64,000 nt of DNA from Lachnospiraceae bacterium (lineage in GTDB: Bacteria > Bacillota > Clostridia > Lachnospirales > Lachnospiraceae): the NCBI GenBank assembly GCA_910575105.1, contig CAJTDK010000006.1:1-64000 (forward strand), read 5' to 3'. Shown here in pieces: positions 17,805-26,380 of the stretch; positions within the stretch are counted from its first letter, which is position 1; each line of letters opens with the position of its first letter. A model generated the notes under the pieces. It searched no databases. It had not been told where the DNA came from and saw only the letters and a program-made list of their open reading frames with translations. The position numbers and the translations under genes are program-made.

Positions 17805-18452
17805 GTGGAAGAAAGAGGGATTTCTCAGGCTGTCATTCGAAGGCTGCCGCGATACTACAGATACTTGGGGGAATTGCTTGAAAATGGTGTGGAGCGTATT
17901 TCATCCAATGACCTGAGTAAGAAGATGAAAGTCACAGCTTCCCAGATTCGGCAGGATCTTAATAACTTTGGGGGATTTGGACAGCAAGGCTACGGCTATA
18001 ATGTGAAATATCTATATACAGAGATTGGAAAGATCCTCGGTCTTGAAGAGGATCATAATATGATCATTATCGGCGCCGGCAATCTTGGACAGGCGCTTGC
18101 TAATTATGCTGCCTTTGAGAACAGAGGATTTATTTTAAAGGGGATATTTGATGTCAATCCGAGGCTTCAGGGTGTCTCGATCCGGGGCGTGCCTATCCGC
18201 ATGATGGATGAGCTCAAGGGCTTTGTCCAGAACAATATGGTGGAGATCGCAGCACTCACGATTCCGAAGGAGAAGGCGGTCGAAGTGGCGAATCTCCTGG
18301 TGGACAACGGGGTGTGCGCGATCTGGAACTTTGCCCATACGGATCTGAATCTGCCGGAGAATATTATCGTGGAGAATGTGCATTTGTCGGAAAGCCTGAT
18401 GCAGTTATCGTACAACATCAGCAGATATCGTCAGGAGCATAAGGGATCATAG
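17805..18452 (+). CDS. rex: Redox-sensing transcriptional repressor Rex
   Basis: 215-residue homodimeric repressor that senses the NADH/NAD+ ratio and releases DNA when NADH is high. The N-terminal winged helix (ISQAVIRRLPRYYRYL, DLSKKMKVTASQIRQDLNNFGGFG) reads DNA. The Rossmann domain has the dinucleotide loop IIGAGNLGQALANY, and the C-terminus ends in the domain-swapped helix SYNISRYRQEH. The start is GTG 17805 after GGAAGGTG; an ATG at 17779 is in another frame. Likely target in this window: the alcohol dehydrogenase promoter at 37947-37994. Confidence 0.96.
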   Translation: MEERGISQAVIRRLPRYYRYLGELLENGVERISSNDLSKKMKVTASQIRQDLNNFGGFGQQGYGYNVKYLYTEIGKILGLEEDHNMIIIGAGNLGQALANYAAFENRGFILKGIFDVNPRLQGVSIRGVPIRMMDELKGFVQNNMVEIAALTIPKEKAVEVANLLVDNGVCAIWNFAHTDLNLPENIIVENVHLSESLMQLSYNISRYRQEHKGS

Positions 18453-18460
18453 CCAGAAAG

Positions 18461-18512
18461 ACGTGTAATGGCGGGCCGCGCCAGAAGCAGGCTTGTCTTT
18501 ACACGTTCTTTT
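18461..18512 (+). terminator. Terminator after rex
   Basis: ACGTGTAA (18461-18468) pairs with TTACACGT (18499-18506), followed by TCTTTTG. The intervening bases contain a second small stem (TGGCG with CGCCA). It probably ends the rex transcript before nnr. Confidence 0.6.
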
Positions 18513-18534
18513 GTATGCAGCAGGAGGTTGATTG

Positions 18535-20079
18535 ATGAGATATTTACCGGGAGCCCGCCAGATGAAGAAAGCGGACCAGTATACGATAAAGACGCTTGGC
18601 GTACCGTCTCTTGAGCTTATGGAGCGGGCGGCGGCGGCCTGCGTTGCGCAGATGAAGGAGCGGCGGATGGATTTGGACCGGGTGTGTGTGGTATGCGGTT
18701 CGGGCAACAACGGCGGCGACGGCTTTGCTATCGCGAGAATGCTGCATGGCGGCGGGTACAGCGTGCAGGCTGTCATGGCCGGCAGCCGGGAGCACTGCAC
18801 CGCAGAGTGCAGGGAACAGATCCGGCTTTTTGAGGAGGCCGGAGGAATAGTTGGCAATGAATTCAAGGCGGGAGAATATAGTGTTATAGTAGATGCGCTC
18901 TTTGGCGTGGGGTTAAGCCGGAATGTGGAAGGGCGCTACGCGGAGCTGATCGAGGCTATGAATGAGAGCCGGGCGGTAAAATTCGCGGTGGATATCCCGT
19001 CGGGAATCTCGGCGGATACGGGGAATGTGCTGGGGACAGCATTTTCTGCGGATATTACGGTCACCTTCCAGGAGAAGAAGTTCGGGATGGGTGTCTATCC
19101 GGGAAAAGCGTATGCAGGAGAGGTGGCTGCGGCGGATATCGGCATCAGCGGCTATACGCTTAAGGAGGATCCGGAGACAGCCTGCGAGCTGTCCGGGGCG
19201 GACTACCGGGCGCTCCTCCCGGTGCGTGAGCCGGACTCTAACAAAGGAACCTACGGGAAGGTGCTTGTGATCGCCGGAAGCGCAGGCATGTGCGGCGCTG
19301 CCTATTTTAATGCGAAGTCTGCTTATCTGGCGGGAGCGGGGCTTGTGCGGATCTATACGGCCGAGGAGAATAGAAGTATCCTGCAGACGCTCCTTCCGGA
19401 GGCGGTGATCACGGCTTACAAAGGCTATGACGAGGAGGAACTTATTGGCCTGCTATCCTGGGCGGGAGTAGTTTGTATAGGCTCCGGCATGGGGACAGGA
19501 GAGACCGCCGAAAAGATCGTCGAAGCAGTACTTAAGCATAATCTTCGTCCCTGTGTGGCGGATGCGGACGGACTTAATTTCATGGCGGCACATCCGGAAT
19601 ATCTGGCCAGCAGGATTCACGACCGGTATATCCTGACGCCCCATATGAAGGAGATGTCGCGGCTTGCGGGCATCCCTGTGGAGGAGATCAAAAAAGACCG
19701 GCTTAAGGCATTAAGAAGCGTTATGGAAGGTATGGGCAGTACAGGCGGTGCAGGCGCTCCGGGCATGACGTGCATCCTTAAGGATTCCAGCACAGTGACG
19801 TATAATGCAGGAAACAGGCCGTGCCTGAACAGCTCCGGCAACAGCGCTATGGCGAAGGCAGGCTCCGGCGATGTGCTCGCAGGGATTGCAGCAGGACTTC
19901 TGGCGCAGAAAGGGGACTGCTTTGAGTCGGCGGTTCTGGCGGCTTACCTCCACGGCAGGGCAGGAGATCTTGCCCGGGAAGAAAAGGGTGCTTACAGCGT
20001 GATGGCAGAGGATATCATGAAGCAGATCAGCAGTGCGATGAAACAGCTTTCAGAGCAGAAGGGAGGCACAGGAGATTGA
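18535..20079 (+). CDS. nnr: Bifunctional NAD(P)H-hydrate epimerase/dehydratase
   Basis: Repairs damaged NAD(P)H: the N-terminal YjeF_N domain (about 1-210; GSGNNGGDGFAIARML) epimerises the hydrates, and the C-terminal kinase-like domain (about 225-505) dehydrates the S form using ADP. The C-terminal domain shows NKGTYGKVLVIAGS, GSGMGTGE, TPHMKEMSRL and the NSSGNSAMAKAGSGDVLAG nucleotide loop. 514 residues, full length for the fusion. AGGAGG lies 7 bases before ATG 18535. Overlaps alr by four bases. Confidence 0.95.
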   Translation: MRYLPGARQMKKADQYTIKTLGVPSLELMERAAAACVAQMKERRMDLDRVCVVCGSGNNGGDGFAIARMLHGGGYSVQAVMAGSREHCTAECREQIRLFEEAGGIVGNEFKAGEYSVIVDALFGVGLSRNVEGRYAELIEAMNESRAVKFAVDIPSGISADTGNVLGTAFSADITVTFQEKKFGMGVYPGKAYAGEVAAADIGISGYTLKEDPETACELSGADYRALLPVREPDSNKGTYGKVLVIAGSAGMCGAAYFNAKSAYLAGAGLVRIYTAEENRSILQTLLPEAVITAYKGYDEEELIGLLSWAGVVCIGSGMGTGETAEKIVEAVLKHNLRPCVADADGLNFMAAHPEYLASRIHDRYILTPHMKEMSRLAGIPVEEIKKDRLKALRSVMEGMGSTGGAGAPGMTCILKDSSTVTYNAGNRPCLNSSGNSAMAKAGSGDVLAGIAAGLLAQKGDCFESAVLAAYLHGRAGDLAREEKGAYSVMAEDIMKQISSAMKQLSEQKGGTGD

Positions 20080-21242
20080 AACAGTACACAAGGGTACGCG
20101 CCAGAGTAAACCTCGACGCGGTTGAGGCGAATATCGACAGTATGAAGAGGAATTTAAAGGACGGCGTGAAGATGATTGTCGTCATCAAGGCCGACGGCTA
20201 CGGGCACGGGGGACTGCAGATTGCGCGCATGCTGGCTGACAAGGCGTGTGTGTGGGGATATGCGGTCGCTACCCTTGACGAGGCGGTGGTGCTGAAAAAG
20301 GGCGGAGTAGAAAAGCCGGTGCTCGTTCTCGGCTGCATTTTTCCGGACCAGCGGGAGCAGGCGGTCAAGTACGGTATCCGCATGACGGTCTACACCGGGG
20401 AAATGGCAGAGGAAGTGTCAGCGCTTGCAGGAAGGCTTGGCAGGAAGGCTTATCTCCATATCAAGATCGATACGGGGATGTCGCGCCTTGGCTTTATGCC
20501 GGATGAGGAGAGCGCCAAAGAGATCGCATATATCGCAGGGCTGCCGGATCTGGTATTGGAAGGGATGTTCACCCATTTCTCTAAGGCAGATGAGACAGAC
20601 AAGACATTTACAAAAAAGCAGTTTGAGGAATATCTGTGGATGAAGGACGCCCTCGCAGCAAAAGGCGTGGCCTTCCCTTATTACCACTGCTCCAACAGTG
20701 CGGGGATCATCGATTTTCCAGAGGCGGACATGAACCTGGTGAGGGCTGGGATCTCCACTTACGGGCTGTATCCGTCGGAGGAGGTCCATAAGGAAAACGT
20801 CCCGCTTAAGCCTGCCATGGAGCTGATCAGCCATGTTGCCCATGTGAAATGGGTGGAGAAGGGAACCGCGGTCAGCTACGGCGGCACATTTGTCACAGAC
20901 AGGAGGACGAAGATCGCCACAGTGCCGGTAGGCTACGGGGACGGCTATCCGAGAAGCCTTTCCAATAAGGGCTATGTACTTATCCACGGCAGGAAGGCTA
21001 GGATACTAGGCCGCGTGTGCATGGATCAGTTTATGGTGGACGTTACAGACATTGCAGACGTTAAGTACGGCGACAGGATCACCATGATCGGGAATGACGG
21101 GGAGGAAAAGCTTCCGGTGGAGGTACTGAGTGACCTGGCGGGAAGATTCAACTATGAGTTCGTCTGCAATCTGGGGAAACGGGTGCCCCATGAATTCCTG
21201 CGCTGCGGCGAAGTGACCGAGCAGCGGGATTATTTCGGTTAA
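20076..21242 (+). CDS. alr: Alanine racemase
   Basis: PLP enzyme that makes D-alanine for peptidoglycan. 388 residues: TIM barrel with the Schiff-base Lys38 in VIKADGYGHGG, the motif IKIDTGMSRLGF, and the C-terminal beta domain holding the second catalytic base in AVSYGGTF. CMDQFMVDVT and GYGDGYPRSL complete the family signature. The start is TTG 20076, overlapping the nnr stop, with GGGAGG 9 bases upstream. The alr-mazF order is conserved in many Firmicutes. Confidence 0.96.
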   Translation: MKQYTRVRARVNLDAVEANIDSMKRNLKDGVKMIVVIKADGYGHGGLQIARMLADKACVWGYAVATLDEAVVLKKGGVEKPVLVLGCIFPDQREQAVKYGIRMTVYTGEMAEEVSALAGRLGRKAYLHIKIDTGMSRLGFMPDEESAKEIAYIAGLPDLVLEGMFTHFSKADETDKTFTKKQFEEYLWMKDALAAKGVAFPYYHCSNSAGIIDFPEADMNLVRAGISTYGLYPSEEVHKENVPLKPAMELISHVAHVKWVEKGTAVSYGGTFVTDRRTKIATVPVGYGDGYPRSLSNKGYVLIHGRKARILGRVCMDQFMVDVTDIADVKYGDRITMIGNDGEEKLPVEVLSDLAGRFNYEFVCNLGKRVPHEFLRCGEVTEQRDYFG

Positions 21243-21322
21243 ATTACGTAAAACTCTATGGAATACATCCGAAAAAGATGGAAATACTTAATTTATCTTA
21301 AACATATCGGAGTGTGAATAGA

Positions 21323-21670
21323 GTGCAGGTAAGACGTGGAGATATATATTATGCAGATTTAAGCCCGGTAGTGGGTTCTGAGCAGGGCGGGATCCGTCCG
21401 GTGCTGATCATACAGAATGACGTGGGGAACAGGCACAGCCCCACGGTCATCTGCGCGGCCATTACGTCCCGCATGAACAAGGCAAAGCTTCCTACCCATG
21501 TGGAGCTTGATGTCAGGAAGTGCCAGATTGTGAAAAATTCGGTGATCTTACTGGAACAGATCCGTACCATCGACAAACAGAGGTTAAAGGATATGGTATG
21601 CCATCTGGATAAAGGGATCATGAACAAAGTAGATGAGGCGCTGAAGGTAAGCTTCGAGCTTCATACATAG
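21323..21670 (+). CDS. MazF/NdoA-type endoribonuclease toxin
   Basis: Sequence-specific mRNA interferase of the PemK/MazF fold, 115 residues. [20 protein letters not shown] and RPVLIIQND form the conserved core with the catalytic Arg/Thr region ([19 protein letters not shown]); the end [15 protein letters not shown] closely follows B. subtilis NdoA. The start is uncertain: GTG 21314 lies only one base after GGAG, whereas GTG 21323 has 10-base spacing and matches the family N-terminus. No antitoxin gene fits in the 80 bases after alr. Confidence 0.9.
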   Translation: MQVRRGDIYYADLSPVVGSEQGGIRPVLIIQNDVGNRHSPTVICAAITSRMNKAKLPTHVELDVRKCQIVKNSVILLEQIRTIDKQRLKDMVCHLDKGIMNKVDEALKVSFELHT

Positions 21671-21693
21671 CAAAGGAGTTTAAGAAATTTAAG

Positions 21694-22488
21694 ATGGAAG
21701 AAGGCAGTTTGTTTCAAAAGATACGACAGATATTTCAGGCGGAAGACGAGATGGACGATGGGATGAAAAAGGAGGCTGCGGCCCTGATCCGCAATATTTT
21801 CCGCTATATGGATAAGGATGCGAAGGATATTATGACCCACCGGAAGAATATCGTCGCCATCGACGGTGAAGAGAAGCTTGAAGATGCGTTAAAGTTCATG
21901 CTGGATAAGAATTTTTCCAGGTTCCCGATCTACAAGGACGGCATCGATGAGATCGTAGGCTTCCTTCATCTGCGGGATGCCATGGCGTGCTATCTTGCGG
22001 GGCTTAAGCGCGAGGCTCCCGTGGCAGAGCTTGGGGATTACATAAGGGCTGTGACATTCATCCCGGAGACGAAGAATATCGATACGCTGTTTAGAGAGAT
22101 GCAGGTCTCAAGGAACCATGTGGTGATCGTCCTTGACGAGTACGGGCAGACCAGCGGCCTGGTGACGATGGAGGATATCTTAGAGGAACTTGTGGGCAAT
22201 ATCCTGGACGAGCATGACGTGGAGGAGAAGATGATCACCCTCCTTGCCACAGGCAATTATCTGGTGAACGGCTTTACGGATCTTGAGGACCTTGAGGATT
22301 ATCTCGGCATCCAGTTCGAGACGGAAAATTACGGAACGCTGAACGGTTTCCTGATCGATATGCTTGAGCGCATCCCGGCACAGGACGAGCACTGCGTGGT
22401 AGAGTACGAGGGCTACCGCTTCACGGTGCTTCTTGTGGATAATAATACAATCCGCAGAGTTAAGATTGAAAAACTGCCGGAGGCGTGA
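21694..22488 (+). CDS. CBS-pair and CorC domain protein (soluble TlyC-like)
   Basis: 264 residues. After an acidic N-terminal helix come two CBS motifs (DIMTHRKNIVAID to VGFLHLRD, then AVTFIPETKNIDTLFREMQ to GLVTMEDILEELVGNI) and the CorC/HlyC transporter-associated domain (YLVNGFTDLEDLEDYLGI to RVKIEKL). This is the cytosolic half of the CorC/TlyC family. The usual membrane domain (DUF21) is absent, so it is probably a regulator binding adenine nucleotides or Mg-ATP rather than a transporter. The nearest ribosome site, AAAGGAG at 21672, is 15 bases from the ATG, unusually far. Confidence 0.85.
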   Translation: MEEGSLFQKIRQIFQAEDEMDDGMKKEAAALIRNIFRYMDKDAKDIMTHRKNIVAIDGEEKLEDALKFMLDKNFSRFPIYKDGIDEIVGFLHLRDAMACYLAGLKREAPVAELGDYIRAVTFIPETKNIDTLFREMQVSRNHVVIVLDEYGQTSGLVTMEDILEELVGNILDEHDVEEKMITLLATGNYLVNGFTDLEDLEDYLGIQFETENYGTLNGFLIDMLERIPAQDEHCVVEYEGYRFTVLLVDNNTIRRVKIEKLPEA

Positions 22489-22531
22489 TAGAATGATGGG
22501 TGCACAGCGACAGTGAGGATATGCTGACTGT

Positions 22532-22554
22532 CAGGCTTCCTTCAAGGAAGCCTG
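22532..22554 (+). other. Perfect hairpin between the CBS gene and yebC
   Basis: CAGGCTTCC (22532-22540) and GGAAGCCTG (22546-22554) form a 9-bp perfect stem with a 5-base loop. No T tract follows, so it is not a classical terminator; it may protect an RNA 3' end or be a processing site. The start of yebC is 46 bases on. Confidence 0.5.
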
Positions 22555-22599
22555 CAGGTGTCGTGAAAATAGGAAGAATCATAAAGTGAGGGATAAAGT

Positions 22600-23331
22600 A
22601 TGTCAGGACATTCAAAATTTGCCAACATCAAACACAAGAAAGAGAAGAATGATGCGGCAAAGGGAAAGATATTTACGAAGATCGGGAAGGAGCTTGCGGT
22701 AGCCGTGAAGGAAGGCGGAAGTGCTGACCCGGCCAACAACAGCCGCCTCAGGGACGTGATCGCCAAAGCGAAGGCCAACAACATGCCTAATGAGACGATC
22801 GACCGGAATATCAAGAAGGCGTCGGGAGATTCCAACGCGGCCAATTACGAGCATATTACCTATGAGGGGTACGGGCCTAACGGGACGGCGATCATCGTTG
22901 AGACGCTGACGGATAACCGTAACCGTACCGCCACCAATGTAAAGAATGCATTTACCAAGGGGAACGGCAATGTGGGGACGCCAGGATGCGTATCATTTAT
23001 GTTTGACAAAAAGGGGCAGATCGTCATCGATAAAGAAGAGTATGAGGGGGATTCCGACGAGCTGATGATGCAGGCTCTGGACGCGGGGGCGGATGATTTC
23101 TCTGAGGAGGAGGACAGCTTCGAGATCTTAACTTCACCGGATGATTTCAGCGCGGTGAGACAGACTCTTGAGGATGCAGGGATTCCTATGGCTGCCGCCG
23201 AGGTGACCATGATCCCCCAGACTTATGTGGCGCTCACGGACCCGAAGGATATCACCAGCATCCAGAAGACGTTAGATATGCTGGATGATGACGATGATGT
23301 ACAGGATGTGTACCACAACTGGGAAGAGTAG
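22600..23331 (+). CDS. yebC: YebC/PmpR family protein
   Basis: 243 residues, the usual family length, starting with [23 protein letters not shown] and containing [15 protein letters not shown], the hallmark of the three-domain TACO1/YebC fold. Long annotated as a transcription regulator; recent work on the family points to helping ribosomes through polyproline stretches. The acidic C-terminal third ([12 protein letters not shown]) is normal. AGTGAGGGAT-type ribosome site. It is followed 18 bases later by the next gene. Confidence 0.93.
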   Translation: MSGHSKFANIKHKKEKNDAAKGKIFTKIGKELAVAVKEGGSADPANNSRLRDVIAKAKANNMPNETIDRNIKKASGDSNAANYEHITYEGYGPNGTAIIVETLTDNRNRTATNVKNAFTKGNGNVGTPGCVSFMFDKKGQIVIDKEEYEGDSDELMMQALDAGADDFSEEEDSFEILTSPDDFSAVRQTLEDAGIPMAAAEVTMIPQTYVALTDPKDITSIQKTLDMLDDDDDVQDVYHNWEE

Positions 23332-23349
23332 AAAGCAGGAAGGATAAGG

Positions 23350-24135
23350 ATGGACAGGATAGATACGATCAGGGAAGGACTGACCACGCTTTTTGACGAG
23401 ATGCTTGTGCGCGGCAAGGAGTTTAAGCGCAAGGCTTATGCGGGAATCATGGAGGATGCAAGAGAAAAGTATAAGCCTACGGTAGATGCCATCATCCAGT
23501 GCTACAGCGAAACACCGCCAGAGGAGCAGAAAGCCCTGACTGAGGAGCTGGCGCTGGTAATCCCGGAGCATGCTTACGCGAAGATGCAGTCGGTGAAGAG
23601 GCGCAGCAGGGACCGGATGTACGTGGATTACAACATGAATATGGCCGTGTATGTGGTGCCGCTTCTTAATGAGTCGAAGCAGGAGGGGTGCGTCGCGCTG
23701 ACAGAGCGGATGGTGGAGCTGTGGAATGAAAAGGGCATTACGAACATGCACCTGATGCACAGCACTTATGACGAGATCGCCGGGGGATTCGAGCGGAAGC
23801 TGTGCTATATCACGACGGCGGTCTGCGCGAGCATGGGAAAGCCGGACGACTGTCATGAGCTTGAGATTTTCCGCGCTTTCAGGGACGGGTATCTGATGGC
23901 GTCCGCGGAGGGACAAAGACTTGTGGAGGAGTATTATGAGATCGCGCCGGGAATCGTCATGCTGATTGATATGCAGCGTGACGCAGAGGAGATCTATGAG
24001 AGAATCTACAGGGATTACCTTGCGCCCTGTCTTGGCTTGATCCGGGAAGGAAAAAAGGAGGCGTGCCGGGAGCATTATGTCTCCATGATGCGCGGCCTGA
24101 AAAATAAATATTTGTACGCACAGGAGGAAAGATAA
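23350..24135 (+). CDS. Conserved protein of unknown function
   Basis: 261 residues, soluble, mostly helical by composition, no signal peptide. I do not recognise the family. A striking block near residues 150-190, CYITTAVCASMGKPDDCHE followed by LEIFRAFRDGYLM, recalls the CFI-box (CFIATAAYGS... LRxFRDxxL) seen in diverse bacterial proteins of unknown role; two of its cysteines could bind a metal. It lies between yebC (18 bases upstream) and metY (adjacent, GTG directly after its stop), so the three are co-transcribed. Confidence 0.75.
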   Translation: MDRIDTIREGLTTLFDEMLVRGKEFKRKAYAGIMEDAREKYKPTVDAIIQCYSETPPEEQKALTEELALVIPEHAYAKMQSVKRRSRDRMYVDYNMNMAVYVVPLLNESKQEGCVALTERMVELWNEKGITNMHLMHSTYDEIAGGFERKLCYITTAVCASMGKPDDCHELEIFRAFRDGYLMASAEGQRLVEEYYEIAPGIVMLIDMQRDAEEIYERIYRDYLAPCLGLIREGKKEACREHYVSMMRGLKNKYLYAQEER

Positions 24136-25416
24136 GTGAGCGATTATAAGATTGAGACCAAATGTATCCAGTCAGGCTATGAGCCAGGCAACGGGGAACC
24201 GCGGGTTCTGCCGATCTACCAGAGTACGACCTTCAAGTATTCAAGCAGTGAGCAGATGGGACGGCTCTTTGATCTGGAGGAATCGGGATATTTTTACACC
24301 CGTCTGCAGAATCCGACCAATGACGCAGTAGCGGCAAAGATCTGTGACTTAGAGGGCGGAGCTGCGGCCATGCTGACCTCGTCAGGCCAGGCGGCAAGCT
24401 TTTACGCTATCATGAACATCGCCCAGGCAGGCGACCATATCGTGTGTGCGTCCGCACTGTACGGCGGCACCTATAACCTCTATGCCCACACCATCCGCAA
24501 GATGGGCGTGGAGGCCACCTTCGTCGATCCGGATTGTACGCTTAAGGAGCTTGACGCGGCATTTAAGGATAATACAAAGGCAGTGTTCGGGGAATCGGTG
24601 GCAAACCCGGCACTGGTGGTTCTTGATCTTGAGAAGTTCGCACAGGCGGCGCATGCCCACGGCGTACCGTTTATCGTGGACAATACGTTTGCAACGCCGA
24701 TCAACTGCCGGCCCTTTGAGTGGGGCGCAGACATCGTCACCCACTCCACGACCAAATACATGGACGGCCACGCTTCCTGCGTAGGCGGGGCGATCGTCGA
24801 CAGCGGCAATTTTGACTGGGAGGCCCACGGGGAGAAGTTCCCGGGGCTTACGCAGCCGGATGAGACGTACCACGGCATTGTCTACACGCAGAAGTTCGGA
24901 AAGGGAGCCTATATCACAAAGGCGACGGCTCAGCTTATGCGTGACTTAGGTTCGATCCAGTCGCCCCAGAATGCATTTCTCTTAAATATCGGGCTTGAGA
25001 CGCTGCATCTTCGGATGCCCCGTCACTGTGAGAACGCCCTGAAGGCGGCAAAGTATCTTAAGGATCACGAGAAGGTCGCATGGGTGAACCATCCGTCCTT
25101 GGCGGGAGATAAGTATTATGACCTGGCGCAGAAATATATGCCGAAAGGAACCTGCGGCGTCCTCACCTTCGGGCTAAAGGGCGGGAGAGACGCGGCGGTC
25201 CGCATGATGGACAGCCTTCAGATGATCGCCATCGTGACCCATGTGGCGGACGCCAGAAGCTGTGTCCTCCATCCGGCCAGCCATACCCACCGCCAGATGA
25301 ATGACGCAGAGCTCATGGAAGCAGGCGTACAGCCGGACCTGATCCGTTTCAGTGTGGGCATCGAGAATATCGAAGATATCATTGCCGACCTTAAGCAGGC
25401 GCTTTTACACGTATAA
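24136..25416 (+). CDS. metY: O-acetylhomoserine aminocarboxypropyltransferase (sulfhydrylase)
   Basis: PLP enzyme that makes homocysteine from O-acetylhomoserine and sulfide. 426 residues, the longer MetY type rather than MetB/MetC. Key parts: YQSTTFKYSS, GQAASFYAIMNI, the PLP phosphate and ring contacts, VDNTFATP, the Schiff-base Lys207 in HSTTKYMDGH, and ADARSCVLHPASHTHRQ near the C-terminus. The start is GTG with AGGAGGAAA that overlaps the end of the previous gene. Followed by the hairpin at 25427-25458. Confidence 0.94.
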   Translation: MSDYKIETKCIQSGYEPGNGEPRVLPIYQSTTFKYSSSEQMGRLFDLEESGYFYTRLQNPTNDAVAAKICDLEGGAAAMLTSSGQAASFYAIMNIAQAGDHIVCASALYGGTYNLYAHTIRKMGVEATFVDPDCTLKELDAAFKDNTKAVFGESVANPALVVLDLEKFAQAAHAHGVPFIVDNTFATPINCRPFEWGADIVTHSTTKYMDGHASCVGGAIVDSGNFDWEAHGEKFPGLTQPDETYHGIVYTQKFGKGAYITKATAQLMRDLGSIQSPQNAFLLNIGLETLHLRMPRHCENALKAAKYLKDHEKVAWVNHPSLAGDKYYDLAQKYMPKGTCGVLTFGLKGGRDAAVRMMDSLQMIAIVTHVADARSCVLHPASHTHRQMNDAELMEAGVQPDLIRFSVGIENIEDIIADLKQALLHV

Positions 25417-25426
25417 AATCAGAAAT

Positions 25427-25458
25427 CACCTCCATACTAATTAGAAAGTATGGAGGTG
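25427..25458 (+). promoter_or_regulatory. Hairpin that buries the tepA ribosome site
   Basis: A 12-bp perfect inverted repeat, CACCTCCATACT (25427-25438) and AGTATGGAGGTG (25447-25458), loop of 8. The right arm contains GGAGGTG, the only Shine-Dalgarno for the ATG at 25466 (7-base spacing). Folded, the ribosome site is fully paired. The tail TAATTTTA is too weak in T for a clear terminator, though weak termination of metY is possible. Confidence 0.75.
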
Positions 25459-25465
25459 TAATTTT

Positions 25466-26173
25466 ATGGGAAATGAAAATCAGGAAGAAAAGCAGGAGAT
25501 AAAAAATGACCAGATCCGGGAGATGGGATCTCTGAACTTAAATGAAGGCAAAGACAAACATAAGATCAAGCTTTTGACGATCATCGGTGAGATCGAGGGA
25601 CATGAGGCTGTGTCAGGCAACGCCAAGTCAACCAAATATGAACATCTTCTCCCCATGCTGGCAGAGGTGGAAGACAGCGAGGAGATCGAGGGGCTTTTGA
25701 TCCTTCTCAATACCCTGGGAGGCGATGTGGAGGCGGGGCTTTCCATCGCGGAGATGATCGCGTCTTTGAGCAAGCCTACCGTGTCTTTGGTATTAGGAGG
25801 CAGCCATTCGATCGGAGGGCCGTTAGCCGTGTCGGCAAAATATTCCTTCATCGTGCCAAGCGGGACCATGATCGTCCATCCGGTGCGCTCTAACGGTATG
25901 TTTATCGGGGTGACTCAGAGCTTAAGAAATATGATCAAGACCCAGGACCGGATCACCAAATTTCTGGCGGGTCATTCCCATATGACGCAGCAGAGGATCG
26001 AAGAGCTTATGTTAAATCCTACGGAGCTTGTGAAAGATGTGGGAACCCTCTTAGAAGGCCGGGAAGCCGTACGCGAAGGGCTGATCGACGAGGTAGGCGG
26101 GATGAGCGACGCATTAGGAAAACTGCATGAAATGATTGATGAGGAGCGGACAAAAAAGAGTAAAAATTTGTAA
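25466..26173 (+). CDS. tepA: ClpP-fold protease, TepA/YmfB-like
   Basis: 235 residues with a charged N-terminal tail (about 1-30) then a ClpP/crotonase fold. The serine is in GGSHSIGGPLAVSA (Ser near 115), with the histidine in IVHPVRSNG and LLNTLGGDVEAGLSIAEMIA as the oxyanion region. B. subtilis TepA (YmfB) is a cytosolic ClpP-like peptidase linked to protein export and spore formation and also precedes spoIIIE, so the gene order supports the call. Translation is probably limited by the upstream hairpin. Confidence 0.88.
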   Translation: MGNENQEEKQEIKNDQIREMGSLNLNEGKDKHKIKLLTIIGEIEGHEAVSGNAKSTKYEHLLPMLAEVEDSEEIEGLLILLNTLGGDVEAGLSIAEMIASLSKPTVSLVLGGSHSIGGPLAVSAKYSFIVPSGTMIVHPVRSNGMFIGVTQSLRNMIKTQDRITKFLAGHSHMTQQRIEELMLNPTELVKDVGTLLEGREAVREGLIDEVGGMSDALGKLHEMIDEERTKKSKNL

Positions 26174-26201
26174 TGACAGCCCATATTAAAAATGCTATAA
26201 T
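26173..26201 (+). promoter_or_regulatory. Promoter of ftsK/spoIIIE
   Basis: ATGACA (26173-26178), 17 bases and TATAAT (26196-26201) preceded by TG at 26193, an extended -10. It starts at the tepA stop codon. The leader to the ATG at 26381 is about 170 bases and holds a small stem (CAGCCC 26281-26286, GGGCTG 26292-26297) followed by ATTTT. Confidence 0.8.
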
Positions 26202-26380
26202 GTGGTACTGGGGTTTCAAAGTCATGCGCGCCGTGCCCTGCATGGATGTGCATGGCCCAGGAATCCAAAAAGCAGGCAAACAGCCCGGGGAGGGCTGATT
26301 TTGGATGTATTCTGAGTTGCAGTAATTCATGGAGACATGATTGGGATATAAGCAATAGAAAGCAGCAGGGAGGAAGATAC

